A stretch of DNA of 47,478 nt from UMGS1387 sp045539625 (GCA_045539625.1 JAZQFS010000130.1:1-47478); one strand, 5' to 3'; positions 25,118 through 34,326 are shown, numbered from the stretch's first letter. Notes: generated by a model from the letters alone, not told the origin. Made by a program: numbers and translations.

Positions 25118-25966
25118 ATGACAGTAGGAATAGTAGGACTCGGACTTATCGGTGCATCAATGGCGAAAACGGTTAAAAAGCATACCGATTTTGCGGTTAT
25201 GGGCTATGATGTTTCGGACAGCGTAATGGAAAGTGCAATGCTTGACGGCACAATTGACGGCGTGCTTGACTGGGAAAACGAAAAGTGCGATATAGTTATT
25301 GTGGCACTGTATCCTGACGATATAATTGACTTTGTAAAGAAAAATGCAGATCACCTTGAGGATACAATTGTAATTGACTGCGGCGGTACAAAGACAAAGG
25401 TTTGCCGTGAGCTTTTCCCCGTAGCAAGGGAAAAGGGCTTTACCTTTATCGGCGGACACCCCATGGCGGGTATTGAAAAGTCAGGCTACGATTTTTCAAC
25501 CGACAGCCTGTTTGACGGTGCGTTTATGATTATGGTGCCAGACAGTGACCTTGACAGAAAAACACTTGATTATGCAAAGCTGTTCTTTATATCTTTGGGT
25601 TTTCACAGAATAACCGTGACAACCGCCGAGGAACACGATAAGATTATTGCGTACACCTCACAGCTTGCACATATAGCTTCAAGTGCTTACGTAAAAAGTC
25701 CCACGTCCTTGAAAAATCTTGGTTTTTCCGCAGGAAGCTTCAAGGATATGACAAGAGTTGCATACCTTAACGAGAATATGTGGTCGGAGCTGTTTTTGCA
25801 GAATAAGGATTATCTGCTTGGCGAGCTGCGTGAACTTATAGATAACCTTACACAGTACCATGAGGCAATTTCCAAAGGCGACAGAGATACACTTATGGAG
25901 CTGCTTCGGGACGGTAAGCAAAAGAGAATTGCGGCATGGACTGCAGTTGAAAAGAAAAAGAAGTAA
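25118..25966 (+). CDS. tyrA: Prephenate dehydrogenase
   Basis: Oxidatively decarboxylates prephenate to 4-hydroxyphenylpyruvate, the tyrosine branch. A Rossmann NAD(P) motif, GIVGLGLIGAS, opens the 282-residue protein. GGHPMAG and TSQLAH carry the conserved catalytic and substrate-binding His residues. There is no C-terminal ACT domain, so feedback by tyrosine would have to act through another site or through the leader. AGAGGTG precedes the ATG. It is first in the operon, directly after the attenuator. Confidence 0.93.
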   Translation: MTVGIVGLGLIGASMAKTVKKHTDFAVMGYDVSDSVMESAMLDGTIDGVLDWENEKCDIVIVALYPDDIIDFVKKNADHLEDTIVIDCGGTKTKVCRELFPVAREKGFTFIGGHPMAGIEKSGYDFSTDSLFDGAFMIMVPDSDLDRKTLDYAKLFFISLGFHRITVTTAEEHDKIIAYTSQLAHIASSAYVKSPTSLKNLGFSAGSFKDMTRVAYLNENMWSELFLQNKDYLLGELRELIDNLTQYHEAISKGDRDTLMELLRDGKQKRIAAWTAVEKKKK

Positions 25967-25980
25967 AAGAGGATTTGAAC

Positions 25981-27033
25981 ATGGCAGGAATAGTATCGGT
26001 AAAGGCATCGGGCTGTTATGACATTCATATAGGGAAAGGACTGCTTGACAAGGCAGGCGAGCTTGTGGCAAGTATTAAAAAGCCTTGCCGTGCGGTTATA
26101 GTTACAGACTCAAATGTTGACGGTCTTTACAGCGAAAGACTTAAAAAAAGTCTTGTAAATGAAGGCTTTGAGGTGTCAAAGTTTACCTTTACGGCGGGAG
26201 AAGAAAGTAAAAGTGCCGAAACCTTTATAGAAATACTTGAAACACTGGCAAAGTGGAAGATTACACGAAGCGACCTGCTTGTGGCTCTTGGCGGCGGAGT
26301 TGTTGGAGACATCACAGGCTTTGCGGCGTCCTGCTATCTTCGTGGTGTTGATTTTGTACAGATTCCCACAACGCTTCTTGCTTCCGTTGACTCATCGGTT
26401 GGCGGTAAGACGGCAATTGACTTAAAGGCAGGTAAAAATCTTGCGGGAGCCTTCTATCAGCCAAGACTTGTTGTGTGCGATACCGATACCTTCAGCACAC
26501 TTCCCGATAAGGAAATAGCCTGCGGCTATGCAGAGGTTATAAAATACGGCATACTCTTTGACGGTCGGTTTTGCACAGAGCTTGAAAAGGGTAGTGCAGA
26601 TATAGAAAAAACAGTTGAAAAATGCGTTGTTTTCAAGCGTGACGTGGTTGAAAGGGACGAATTTGACAGAGGCGAAAGAAAGCTTCTGAATCTTGGTCAC
26701 ACGGCGGCACACGGCATTGAAAAGGTGTCGGATTTTGCGGTGACTCACGGCGAGGCGGTAGCTGTGGGAACGGTAATTGCGGCGAGAATAGCCGAAAACA
26801 TAGGACTGTGTGAAAAGGGACTTTCCGAGAGAATAAAAGCACTTTTGGAAAAGTATAAGCTTTCCACAAGCTATGATATTACGGCACAGGAGCTTTATGA
26901 GGCGGCTCTTTCCGATAAAAAACGTGAAAGCGGTAAGATTACCCTTGTGCTTCCCGAAAAAATGGGCAGCTGTAAGCTGTATGATGTACAGGTATCTCAG
27001 CTTTTGCAGCTGTTCCGTGACGCATTAAACTGA
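25981..27033 (+). CDS. aroB: 3-dehydroquinate synthase
   Basis: Second step of the shikimate pathway, DAHP to 3-dehydroquinate. The 350-residue protein shows the NAD site GGGVVGDITGFAAS, the substrate region IPTTLLASVDSSVGGKTAID and the Zn-binding His residues in LNLGHTAAHGIE and VTHGEAVAVG. AGAGGA precedes the ATG at 25981; the TTG six nt earlier is a poorer start. It lies 14 nt after tyrA. Confidence 0.95.
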   Translation: MAGIVSVKASGCYDIHIGKGLLDKAGELVASIKKPCRAVIVTDSNVDGLYSERLKKSLVNEGFEVSKFTFTAGEESKSAETFIEILETLAKWKITRSDLLVALGGGVVGDITGFAASCYLRGVDFVQIPTTLLASVDSSVGGKTAIDLKAGKNLAGAFYQPRLVVCDTDTFSTLPDKEIACGYAEVIKYGILFDGRFCTELEKGSADIEKTVEKCVVFKRDVVERDEFDRGERKLLNLGHTAAHGIEKVSDFAVTHGEAVAVGTVIAARIAENIGLCEKGLSERIKALLEKYKLSTSYDITAQELYEAALSDKKRESGKITLVLPEKMGSCKLYDVQVSQLLQLFRDALN

Positions 27034-27050
27034 TAAAGGACGAAAAACTT

Positions 27051-28313
27051 ATGACAGTAACACTTGACCCGAAAACAGCCCTTTCGGGAACACTTGATAT
27101 TATATCTTCAAAATCCGACATTCACAGATGTATAATTTGCGCCGCTTTAAGTGATAAGCCCACAAAAATCAGCTTTTGCGGACTTTCAAAGGATATTATC
27201 ACCACCGTTGAGTGCGTGAAAATGCTGGGTGCAGGGGCGGAGTTTTCAGACGGTAAGCTGATAATTACTCCCTGCGACAGAAATAAAATTATGCAGGGAC
27301 TTACCCTTGACTGCAGCGAAAGCGGCTCGACGGCAAGATTTATTCTGCCCGTAGCGGCGGCAATTTGCAAAAAGGTGTCGCTGACAGGAAGCGGAAGACT
27401 TCCCGAAAGACCTATGTCACCCCTTTGTAAAAGCCTTGAGGAGCACGGTGCTGTGTTTACAAGCGAAAAAATACCCATGACGGTAAGCGAGAACGTAAAG
27501 ACAGGCGGAGTTTTCACAATTCCGGGCAACATCAGCAGCCAGTATATCAGCGGACTTCTTCTTATGCTGCCGTTACTTTCGGACGGCGGCGAAGTAAGAA
27601 TTACAACACCTCTTGAGTCTGCAGGCTACGTTGATATGACGGTTGATACCATGACAAAATTCGGTATTAAAATAGAAAAGGGCGACAACTGCTATAAGGT
27701 TGCGGCAGGTCAGCACTATACCTCACCGTCGGAAATTAATGCACAGGGCGACTGGTCAAGTGCGGCATTCTGGCTGTGTGCAGATGCTCTTGGTGCAAAT
27801 GTTGTGCTGTACGGACTTGACGAGAAATGTCCTCAGGGCGACAGACACGTAACGGACATTCTTGAAAAATTCGGAGCAAAGAAGATTGTTCATAAGGACG
27901 GCGGAATAAGCTTTGAAGCAGGACGCCTTCGCGGCATTGAAATTGATGCTTCCAATATTCCCGACCTTGTTCCCGTGCTTTCGGTTGTTGCCTGCGGTGC
28001 AAGAGGAAAGACAAGAATTTTCGGTGCAAAACGCCTTCGTTTAAAGGAAAGTGACAGACTTGAAACAACACGTGATTTTCTTACACGTCTGGGTGCAAAG
28101 GTTGAAATAACGGAGGACGGACTTATAATCGAGGGCTTGGGCAGGCTTGAAGGCGGCTCTGTTGTGGGACATAACGACCACAGAATAGTAATGAGCAGTG
28201 CAATATGCTCTCTGATTTGCAAAAATCAGGTTATAATCGAGGGTGCACAGGCGATGGAAAAATCCTATACAACATTCTTCTCGGACTTTGACAGACTGTC
28301 AATGAGAAGTTAA
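27051..28313 (+). CDS. aroA: EPSP synthase (3-phosphoshikimate 1-carboxyvinyltransferase)
   Basis: Joins phosphoenolpyruvate to shikimate 3-phosphate. The 420-residue protein shows the substrate motif SSKSDIHRC near residue 23-31, ESGSTARFILP near 85 (the place of the LGNAGTAMRP loop of E. coli), the catalytic Asp in NIPDLVPVL and the closing RLRLKESDRL. The active-site loop differs from the E. coli type (Ser for Thr97, Phe for Pro101) while the Gly matching Gly96 is kept. It lies 17 nt after aroB. Confidence 0.93.
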   Translation: MTVTLDPKTALSGTLDIISSKSDIHRCIICAALSDKPTKISFCGLSKDIITTVECVKMLGAGAEFSDGKLIITPCDRNKIMQGLTLDCSESGSTARFILPVAAAICKKVSLTGSGRLPERPMSPLCKSLEEHGAVFTSEKIPMTVSENVKTGGVFTIPGNISSQYISGLLLMLPLLSDGGEVRITTPLESAGYVDMTVDTMTKFGIKIEKGDNCYKVAAGQHYTSPSEINAQGDWSSAAFWLCADALGANVVLYGLDEKCPQGDRHVTDILEKFGAKKIVHKDGGISFEAGRLRGIEIDASNIPDLVPVLSVVACGARGKTRIFGAKRLRLKESDRLETTRDFLTRLGAKVEITEDGLIIEGLGRLEGGSVVGHNDHRIVMSSAICSLICKNQVIIEGAQAMEKSYTTFFSDFDRLSMRS

Positions 28314-28326
28314 TTTCGGAGGATAT

Positions 28327-29397
28327 ATGAATACATTCGGAAACAAAATAAAGGTGACGGTTTTCGGTCAGTCCCACGCCGAGGCAATAGGCGTTGTTAT
28401 TGACGGTCTGCCTTCGGATTTTAAGGTTGATACTGAAAGGGTGCAAGCCTTTCTTGACAGACGTGCTCCCGGTAAAAATGCTTTTTCAACGACTCGTAAG
28501 GAAGGGGATAAGGTGCAGTTTGTGTCGGGGCTCTATAACGGCAAGACCTGCGGTGCACCCTTGTGTGCCGTAATTGTCAACTCTGACCGGCACTCCAAGG
28601 ACTACAGCGAGCTTGAAGCAAAAATGCGTCCGTCCCACGCCGATTATCCTGCAAACGTAAAATACACAAACTACGATGTAAGAGGCGGCGGTCAGTTTTC
28701 GGGACGTCTTACGGCACCATTGTGTATTGCAGGTGCTGTCATTATGCAGATGCTTGAAGAAAAAGGCGTGTATATCGGTGCACACATCTTGTCTGTCGGC
28801 GGAATATGTGACGATGCCTTTGATAATACGTGCCTTGACGTTGAATACGTAAAAAGTGCACAGAACAAGGATTTTCCCGTTCTTAACGATGAAAAGGGCG
28901 AAAAAATGAAGGCAAAAATCCTTGAAGCAAAGGAAAACCTTGACTCTGTGGGCGGAAGCATTGAGTGTATGATAACAGGACTTGGTGTGGGTGTTGGAGA
29001 GCCTATGTTTGACGGACTTGAAAACGTTATTTCTCACAGTGTGTTTGCCGTTCCTGCGGTAAAGGGAATTGAGTTCGGGGCAGGCTTTGAGGTATCGGAA
29101 AGATTTGGCTCACAGAATAATGACAGCTACTTTTATGCAGATGACGGAAGTGTAAAAACACTTACCAATAATGCAGGCGGTATCTGCGGCGGCTTAAGTA
29201 CGTCCATGCCCGTAAACTTTAATGTGTGCATAAAGCCCACGCCGTCTATAGCAAAGGCTCAGAAGACGGTGAATATCAAGACGGGAAAAGATGATGTACT
29301 TGAAATCAAGGGCAGACATGACCCGTGTATAGTGCAAAGAGCCGTTCCCTGTATTGAGGCTGCGGCGGCGATAGCGGTGTGTCAGTTTTTGCTTTGA
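28327..29397 (+). CDS. aroC: Chorismate synthase
   Basis: Makes chorismate from EPSP with reduced FMN. Family motifs are FGQSHAEAIGVVIDGLP near the start, the FMN/phosphate region RPSHADYP and RGGGQFSGRLTAP, and the late GGLSTSMPVNFNVCIKPTPSI. Length 356 residues is normal. GGAGGAT precedes the ATG, 13 nt after aroA. No flavin reductase is nearby. Confidence 0.95.
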   Translation: MNTFGNKIKVTVFGQSHAEAIGVVIDGLPSDFKVDTERVQAFLDRRAPGKNAFSTTRKEGDKVQFVSGLYNGKTCGAPLCAVIVNSDRHSKDYSELEAKMRPSHADYPANVKYTNYDVRGGGQFSGRLTAPLCIAGAVIMQMLEEKGVYIGAHILSVGGICDDAFDNTCLDVEYVKSAQNKDFPVLNDEKGEKMKAKILEAKENLDSVGGSIECMITGLGVGVGEPMFDGLENVISHSVFAVPAVKGIEFGAGFEVSERFGSQNNDSYFYADDGSVKTLTNNAGGICGGLSTSMPVNFNVCIKPTPSIAKAQKTVNIKTGKDDVLEIKGRHDPCIVQRAVPCIEAAAAIAVCQFLL

Positions 29398-29412
29398 GAA
29401 AGAGGTAAGAAG

Positions 29413-30573
29413 ATGGACGAAAAAACACTTGACCTTGATAAAATAAGACTTGAAATTAATGACATTGATAACGAGCTTGTAAAGCTTTTTACAAAAAGAA
29501 TGGAGCTGTCAGGTTGTGTTGCCGAATATAAAAGACAGAATAATAAGCCTGTTTTTGATCCTGCAAGAGAAAGAGCTATAGTAAAACGTCTGACTGAAGG
29601 CATGGACGAGGAAAATGCAAGCTATTTTGCAATGCTGTACGGTACAATTTTTGAAATCAGCCGTGCAAAGCAGAATAAAATGCTCCTTGAAAATACAACC
29701 CTTGCAGAGGATATTCAGGCGGCAAAGAAAAATACTCCCGAATATTTTCCCGCAGGTGCATCTGTTGCCTGTCAGGGAGTTGAGGGGGCATACAGCCAGC
29801 GTGCCTGTGAAAGACTTTTCCACAGACCTGATATTACCTATGCCGAAACCTTCCGTGATGCCTTCAGCCTTGTTGCAGAGGGTAAATGCAGATACGGCGT
29901 TCTGCCCATAGAAAACAGTATTCACGGCTCGGTGACGGACGTTTACGACCTGCTTAAGGAATTCAAAAATAAAATACATATTGTAAGAACGGTGAAAATT
30001 CCCATTCACCATGTTTTGCTTGCCAAGAAAGGCACAAGCTTAGACGAAATCCGAGAGGTTTACAGCCATTCTCAGGCGATCGGGCAGTGCAGCGAATTTT
30101 TCAGAAACAATCCCCAAATAAATGTGAACGTGTGTAAAAATACCGCAATGGCGGCTAAAATGGTGTCGCAAAGCGACAGAAGTGACGTTGCGGCAATTTC
30201 TTCTTATGACTGTGCCGAGCTTTACGGGCTTGACATTGTCTGCTATGACCTGCAGAACAGCGATAATAACCATACCCGTTTTATCTGTATTTCCAAGGAA
30301 TTTGAAATATATCCCGGCTCATCAAAAATCGGCATAATGTTTACCGTTCCCCACAGAAGCGGAAGCCTTTCAAGTATTCTTTCAAGGTTTACTGCTATTG
30401 GCGTTAACCTTACAAAGCTTGAAAGCCGTCCCATAAAGGGCAGAGACTTTGAATTTATGTTCTATGCCGAAATTGAGTCTTACGGACTTACCGAGCAGCT
30501 TTTGACATATCTTTGCGAGCTTGATGCAAGACCTGAGGAATTTGTGTTCCTCGGCAATTATACAGAGGTTTAA
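29413..30573 (+). CDS. pheA: Bifunctional chorismate mutase/prephenate dehydratase
   Basis: A 386-residue P-protein. Domains in order: AroQ-type chorismate mutase (about 5-95, with IDNELVKLFTKRMEL and the catalytic Arg/Lys region), prephenate dehydratase (about 113-295; GVEGAYSQRA, VLPIENSIHGSV, and the key TRF in NNHTRFICIS) and a C-terminal ACT domain (about 310-385, HRSGSLSSILSRF and LESRPIKG) that binds phenylalanine. It starts 15 nt after aroC. Chorismate to phenylpyruvate; the mutase also supplies prephenate for TyrA and perhaps the U32 protein. Confidence 0.95.
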   Translation: MDEKTLDLDKIRLEINDIDNELVKLFTKRMELSGCVAEYKRQNNKPVFDPARERAIVKRLTEGMDEENASYFAMLYGTIFEISRAKQNKMLLENTTLAEDIQAAKKNTPEYFPAGASVACQGVEGAYSQRACERLFHRPDITYAETFRDAFSLVAEGKCRYGVLPIENSIHGSVTDVYDLLKEFKNKIHIVRTVKIPIHHVLLAKKGTSLDEIREVYSHSQAIGQCSEFFRNNPQINVNVCKNTAMAAKMVSQSDRSDVAAISSYDCAELYGLDIVCYDLQNSDNNHTRFICISKEFEIYPGSSKIGIMFTVPHRSGSLSSILSRFTAIGVNLTKLESRPIKGRDFEFMFYAEIESYGLTEQLLTYLCELDARPEEFVFLGNYTEV

Positions 30574-30575
30574 AA

Positions 30576-31820
30576 ATGATACAGTACGGACTATGCGGAA
30601 GAACGCTGAAGCACAGCTATTCCAAAATTATACACGAGCTTCTGGGCAATAAGGAATATAACCTTTACAGCCTTGAGAAGGACGAGTTTTACGAGCTTCT
30701 TGAAGGCAAAAGCTTCAAGGCACTCAACGTGACAATTCCTTATAAAACAGATGCTTTCAAGCTTTGCGATGTTGTATCGGAGGAAGCAAAAAGTATAGGA
30801 AGTGTCAATACTGTTGTCAATAAAGACGGCACTCTTTACGGCTATAATACCGATTATGCAGGCTTTGTCTATATGCTGAGACGTGCAGGAATTGATATAA
30901 AAGGCAAAAAGGTGCTTATTCTCGGCAGCGGCGGAACAAGCCTTACGGCAAGAGCTGTCTGCCGTGGAGAGGGTGCAGGAGAGTATCTTGTTGTATCACG
31001 TAAGGGCGAAGTAAATTACGATAATATAAAAGACCACAGCGATGCGGACATTATCATAAACACAACTCCCGTGGGAATGTATCCCGATAACGGCAGAAAG
31101 CCTGTTGACATTTCGATATTCCCAAAGCTTTCGGGTGTTGTTGATGTTATATATAACCCCATAAAAACAGCACTTGTGCTTGACGCCGAAAAAAGAGGCA
31201 TCCCTTGTACGACAGGTCTTCCCATGCTTGTTGCACAGGCAGTAAGAGCACACGAGTTTTTCTTTGATACAAAGGTAGATGACAGCGTTATCGAAAAGGT
31301 GCTGGCACAGTGTACAAAGAAGATACTTAACGTGATTTTTGTAGGTATGCCGGGGTGCGGTAAAACCAGTATCGGTGGCGAGTACGCAAAAATGACGGGC
31401 AGAAGCTTTCTTGATACAGACAACTTTGTTGAGCAGTGCGGAATGACAATTCCCGCCATCTTTGAAAGATACGGAGAGGAGTATTTCCGCGATAAAGAAA
31501 CACAGGCAATAGAAATGCTGTCGGCACTGTCGGAAAAGGTTATAGCCACAGGCGGAGGAGCAGTAAAGCGTGAAAAGAATATTGCGCTGATGAAGCAGAA
31601 CGGAATTGTTGTGTACTTAAAGCGTGACCTCGATAAGCTGTCAACCGACGGAAGACCGTTGTCTGCAGGCGGACACGAAAGAATACTTAAGCTTTACGAG
31701 GAACGCCACGAAATATATGAAAATGCGGCGGATATTGTTATAGAAACATACGAGGACGTAAAGGAATGTGCTTTGCGCCTTGATAAGATGATAGACGAGC
31801 AACTGCCAAAGCTTTTTTAG
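30576..31820 (+). CDS. Fused shikimate dehydrogenase and shikimate kinase
   Basis: A 414-residue fusion of AroE and AroK. AroE part (1 to about 240): NVTIPYK with catalytic K57, YNTDYAG with D93, the NADP motif GSGGTS (117-122) and NTTPVGMYP. AroK part (about 250-414): P-loop GMPGCGKTS (257-265), shikimate-binding DTDNFVE, ATGGGAV (324-330) and the lid Arg in DGRPL. Thus one chain does 3-dehydroshikimate to shikimate 3-phosphate. The gene begins 2 nt after the pheA stop, a coupled arrangement. Both halves look complete. Confidence 0.93.
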   Translation: MIQYGLCGRTLKHSYSKIIHELLGNKEYNLYSLEKDEFYELLEGKSFKALNVTIPYKTDAFKLCDVVSEEAKSIGSVNTVVNKDGTLYGYNTDYAGFVYMLRRAGIDIKGKKVLILGSGGTSLTARAVCRGEGAGEYLVVSRKGEVNYDNIKDHSDADIIINTTPVGMYPDNGRKPVDISIFPKLSGVVDVIYNPIKTALVLDAEKRGIPCTTGLPMLVAQAVRAHEFFFDTKVDDSVIEKVLAQCTKKILNVIFVGMPGCGKTSIGGEYAKMTGRSFLDTDNFVEQCGMTIPAIFERYGEEYFRDKETQAIEMLSALSEKVIATGGGAVKREKNIALMKQNGIVVYLKRDLDKLSTDGRPLSAGGHERILKLYEERHEIYENAADIVIETYEDVKECALRLDKMIDEQLPKLF

Positions 31821-31831
31821 GAAGTGAAAAT

Positions 31832-32266
31832 ATGAAGAAGATACTTGTTATAAACGGACCTAACCTTAATTTTCTAGGCATACGTGAAAGACATATTTAC
31901 GGAAATGCAACCTATGCCGATTTGTGTGCACTTATAGAAAAAAGTGCAAAGGAGCTTTGCTGTGAGGTTGAAATATACCAGTCCAATCACGAGGGCTGTA
32001 TTGTGGATAAAATACAGGAGGCTTATGAAAATAAGGACGGCATTGTCATAAATCCTGCCGCCTATACTCATACAAGCGTGGCTATACTTGATGCACTTAA
32101 GGCGGTGAATATTCCTGCGGTTGAGGTGCATATTTCGGACGTTGATTCCCGTGAGGACTTCAGAAAAATATCCTACGCAGGTATGTATTGCTTTGCAAGG
32201 GTTGCAGGCGAGGGCTTTGACGGATATATTCACGCAATTAAAATACTTCTCGAAAAGCTGGGCTAA
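31832..32266 (+). CDS. aroQ: Type II 3-dehydroquinate dehydratase
   Basis: Dehydrates 3-dehydroquinate to 3-dehydroshikimate. A 144-residue protein of normal length with NGPNLNFLGIRE (catalytic lid with Arg), IYG with the catalytic Tyr, SNHEG, NPAAYTHTS and EVHISD with the catalytic His. It closes the operon, 11 nt after the aroE-aroK fusion. The operon covers every step from DAHP to chorismate; DAHP synthase is not in the window. Confidence 0.95.
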   Translation: MKKILVINGPNLNFLGIRERHIYGNATYADLCALIEKSAKELCCEVEIYQSNHEGCIVDKIQEAYENKDGIVINPAAYTHTSVAILDALKAVNIPAVEVHISDVDSREDFRKISYAGMYCFARVAGEGFDGYIHAIKILLEKLG

Positions 32267-32355
32267 AGCATTTTACTTTGCTTTTTGTCAAGGGCCTTAT
32301 CATACTGCTTGATATAATCCCTTTTTCCAGCTCAAAAATAATTTGATAAAAAAAT

Positions 32356-32391
32356 ACTGTCTCTACCCAAATAAGTAAAGACAGTGTTTTT
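32356..32391. terminator. Bidirectional terminator between aroQ and the glycosidase-like gene
   Basis: A 7-bp stem (ACTGTCT 32356-32362 with AGACAGT 32379-32385), followed by GTTTTTG on the plus strand and ATTTTTTT on the minus strand. It ends both converging transcripts. Confidence 0.8.
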
Positions 32392-32406
32392 GTTTGATAT
32401 TGATAT

Positions 32407-34266
32407 TTACTTTTTCTTTTCCTCAAGCTTTTCAAGTATAACAAAGCTTGTAGAGCCAAAGCGCTTGTAAACCGAAATGTTTCCGTCCTTGTCGGCAGTT
32501 ACATTTTCTTCCGAAACAATCTTTCCGTTTTCCGCAACCGTCAGCTTGAAGGCTGTGCCCTCATCGTATGAGCCGATTTTGATTTTAACTGCGGCGTTGA
32601 GGTCGCATGTGACAAAGATTTTGTTTCCGTCAAAGAGGAAGCCGTATTCTCTGTCGGCAAAGGATACATTTTTAACGGAAAAGCTTTCATCCGAAGAAAC
32701 AGCAGGGTTTACATACAGTATTTCGCCGTCGGTGTCAATGCCAAACAGCTCTTTTGCACCGAGGTACGCCGCTGTCAGGGCAAAGATTTCTTCGCCTTGT
32801 GCAGAATCGCCTTCAAGGGCGTCGGTAAGCTTTGTGACAGTATTTCTCAGAGCCTTGTGGGATTTTGCCTCAGCTGCGGCACCGATTTTGAAATATGCCG
32901 AAGCATAGGACTGACCGCCGTTCATATGGTATTCTCCGTACTTGTCGGAAGAGCCGTAGGGGAATGTGCCGTCCTTGTCGTACCAGGTGTCGTCAAAAAC
33001 AGCTACCGTGTTGAATACAGGCATATTGAGATCCTTGTAAACCTTGCCTGAAACGGCTGAGTCTGTGTTGATTTTTCTTTCGCCGTCAATCCAAGCGTAA
33101 ATCTTGTCGGTTTTGTCCTTGTCGGCAACGCCGCTTTGTATTGCAAGAAGGTTGAGGGCGGTGTAGCCTGCGTCGTGAACCTTGCCGTCAGAATCTATGT
33201 AGCCAACGTATCTGCCAAGAGAGTCAGACCAGAATTTACTGTTGATTGCCTCGGTGTTCTTTGAGGCGACGTTTTTGTAGAATGCCGCCTTAGCAGTGTC
33301 CTCCATATCTTCATAAAGAAGAGCAAGAGCTTTTACAGCTTTGTTGAACAGCAGGTTGTTGTATAAATCAAGGTAGCCGAAACGGTGGTTGTGGAAGATG
33401 TTGGAAGGCTTTGATGAGTCAAGACCTGCGTTGTCGGTTGTAAGTATGTAAACAAGTCCGTCTTCCTCGTTGTATCTTATACCTCCGCCGTTGAGGTCGT
33501 TTTTGTCAAAGTAATAATCCGCTGCCTTTTCGAGCTTTTGCATTACCGTAAGACCTCTTGAAACGTCCTTGTTGCCGTCGGTTGTTGCGTCTGTTTCAAA
33601 AAGAAATTCGTTGTTTGCACCGTTTTTGCAAATCTCGCACACAGCTATTATAAAGGAAGCGTTTGTGTCATAAAGATAGCTGCCCGTTAAGGGAAACTTC
33701 ATGCTTTCCTTGCTTGACCACACATAACCGTTGCTGAAAATGGGACAGTCACGGGTTGCACTTTCAACCAAGTCGGCATTTTCAGTGCCTGAGAGCATCA
33801 TGCTTTCAGCCGCAAGGTACAGATTTGACGGATATGTAAGAGGCTCTGTAATATCTGCTGCGGAAGCTTGTGTATATTTCTCAAGCTTGTCTGCGGTTTT
33901 TGAGCCCGAATAGCTGTCATCGGAAGCAATAAAGTCTTCAGCCGTCTGTAAAAGCACACTGTCAAGAGCCTTGCCCTCGGTTGTATCGTCATCGTCGTCA
34001 TTGGCTGTACAAGCCGAGATTATTCCGCTGATTATTGCAATTACCGAGACTACAATAAAAATAAGTATCGCCCAAGCGGTGATTGCGTCCTTGATAATCT
34101 TCATCTTTTTTCTGCGTATTCTTTCTTCACGCTGAAGCCTTGCCGACTCCTTCTGACGGTTGAGCTGATTCATTCTTTCGTTTTGTCTTATGGAGTCCAT
34201 TTCCTGTCTTGAGCCGTAATCGGGGTTGTTTCCGTAATTACCGTTATAGCCGTTATTGTTATTCAC
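32407..34266 (-). CDS. Membrane-anchored six-hairpin-glycosidase-like protein
   Basis: A long protein (619 residues from the GTG at 34266). Domains in order: an Asn/Gln/Arg-rich cytoplasmic tail, one membrane helix (about 65-89 counted from the upstream GTG at 34275), an acidic DDDDD linker, an alpha-helical domain resembling (alpha/alpha)6 glucosidases (FHNHRFGYLDLYNNLLFNKAVKAL, KFWSDSLGRYVGYIDSDG, DAGYTALNLLAI), and a beta-rich C-terminus. The fold points to GH-type sugar hydrolysis outside the membrane; catalytic acids are not assigned. GGGGAG lies 8 nt before the GTG at 34266. It sits beside an mgl sugar importer. Confidence 0.6.
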   Translation of the reverse strand: MNNNNGYNGNYGNNPDYGSRQEMDSIRQNERMNQLNRQKESARLQREERIRRKKMKIIKDAITAWAILIFIVVSVIAIISGIISACTANDDDDDTTEGKALDSVLLQTAEDFIASDDSYSGSKTADKLEKYTQASAADITEPLTYPSNLYLAAESMMLSGTENADLVESATRDCPIFSNGYVWSSKESMKFPLTGSYLYDTNASFIIAVCEICKNGANNEFLFETDATTDGNKDVSRGLTVMQKLEKAADYYFDKNDLNGGGIRYNEEDGLVYILTTDNAGLDSSKPSNIFHNHRFGYLDLYNNLLFNKAVKALALLYEDMEDTAKAAFYKNVASKNTEAINSKFWSDSLGRYVGYIDSDGKVHDAGYTALNLLAIQSGVADKDKTDKIYAWIDGERKINTDSAVSGKVYKDLNMPVFNTVAVFDDTWYDKDGTFPYGSSDKYGEYHMNGGQSYASAYFKIGAAAEAKSHKALRNTVTKLTDALEGDSAQGEEIFALTAAYLGAKELFGIDTDGEILYVNPAVSSDESFSVKNVSFADREYGFLFDGNKIFVTCDLNAAVKIKIGSYDEGTAFKLTVAENGKIVSEENVTADKDGNISVYKRFGSTSFVILEKLEEKKK

Positions 34267-34297
34267 TTTTTTCACTCCCCAAAATTATTTCAATTAT

Positions 34298-34326
34298 ATT
34301 TTATCACACACCCTCGCATTATTCAA
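34298..34326 (-). promoter_or_regulatory. Promoter of the membrane-anchored glycosidase-like gene
   Basis: Minus strand: -35 TTGAAT (34321-34326), 17-bp spacer, -10 TAAAAT (34298-34303). Confidence 0.6.

Noticed and set aside
27051..28313. EPSP synthase as a glyphosate-resistant class
   Set aside because: The loop ESGSTARF differs from E. coli, but the Gly equivalent to Gly96 is kept, and class cannot be assigned by eye; not claimed.
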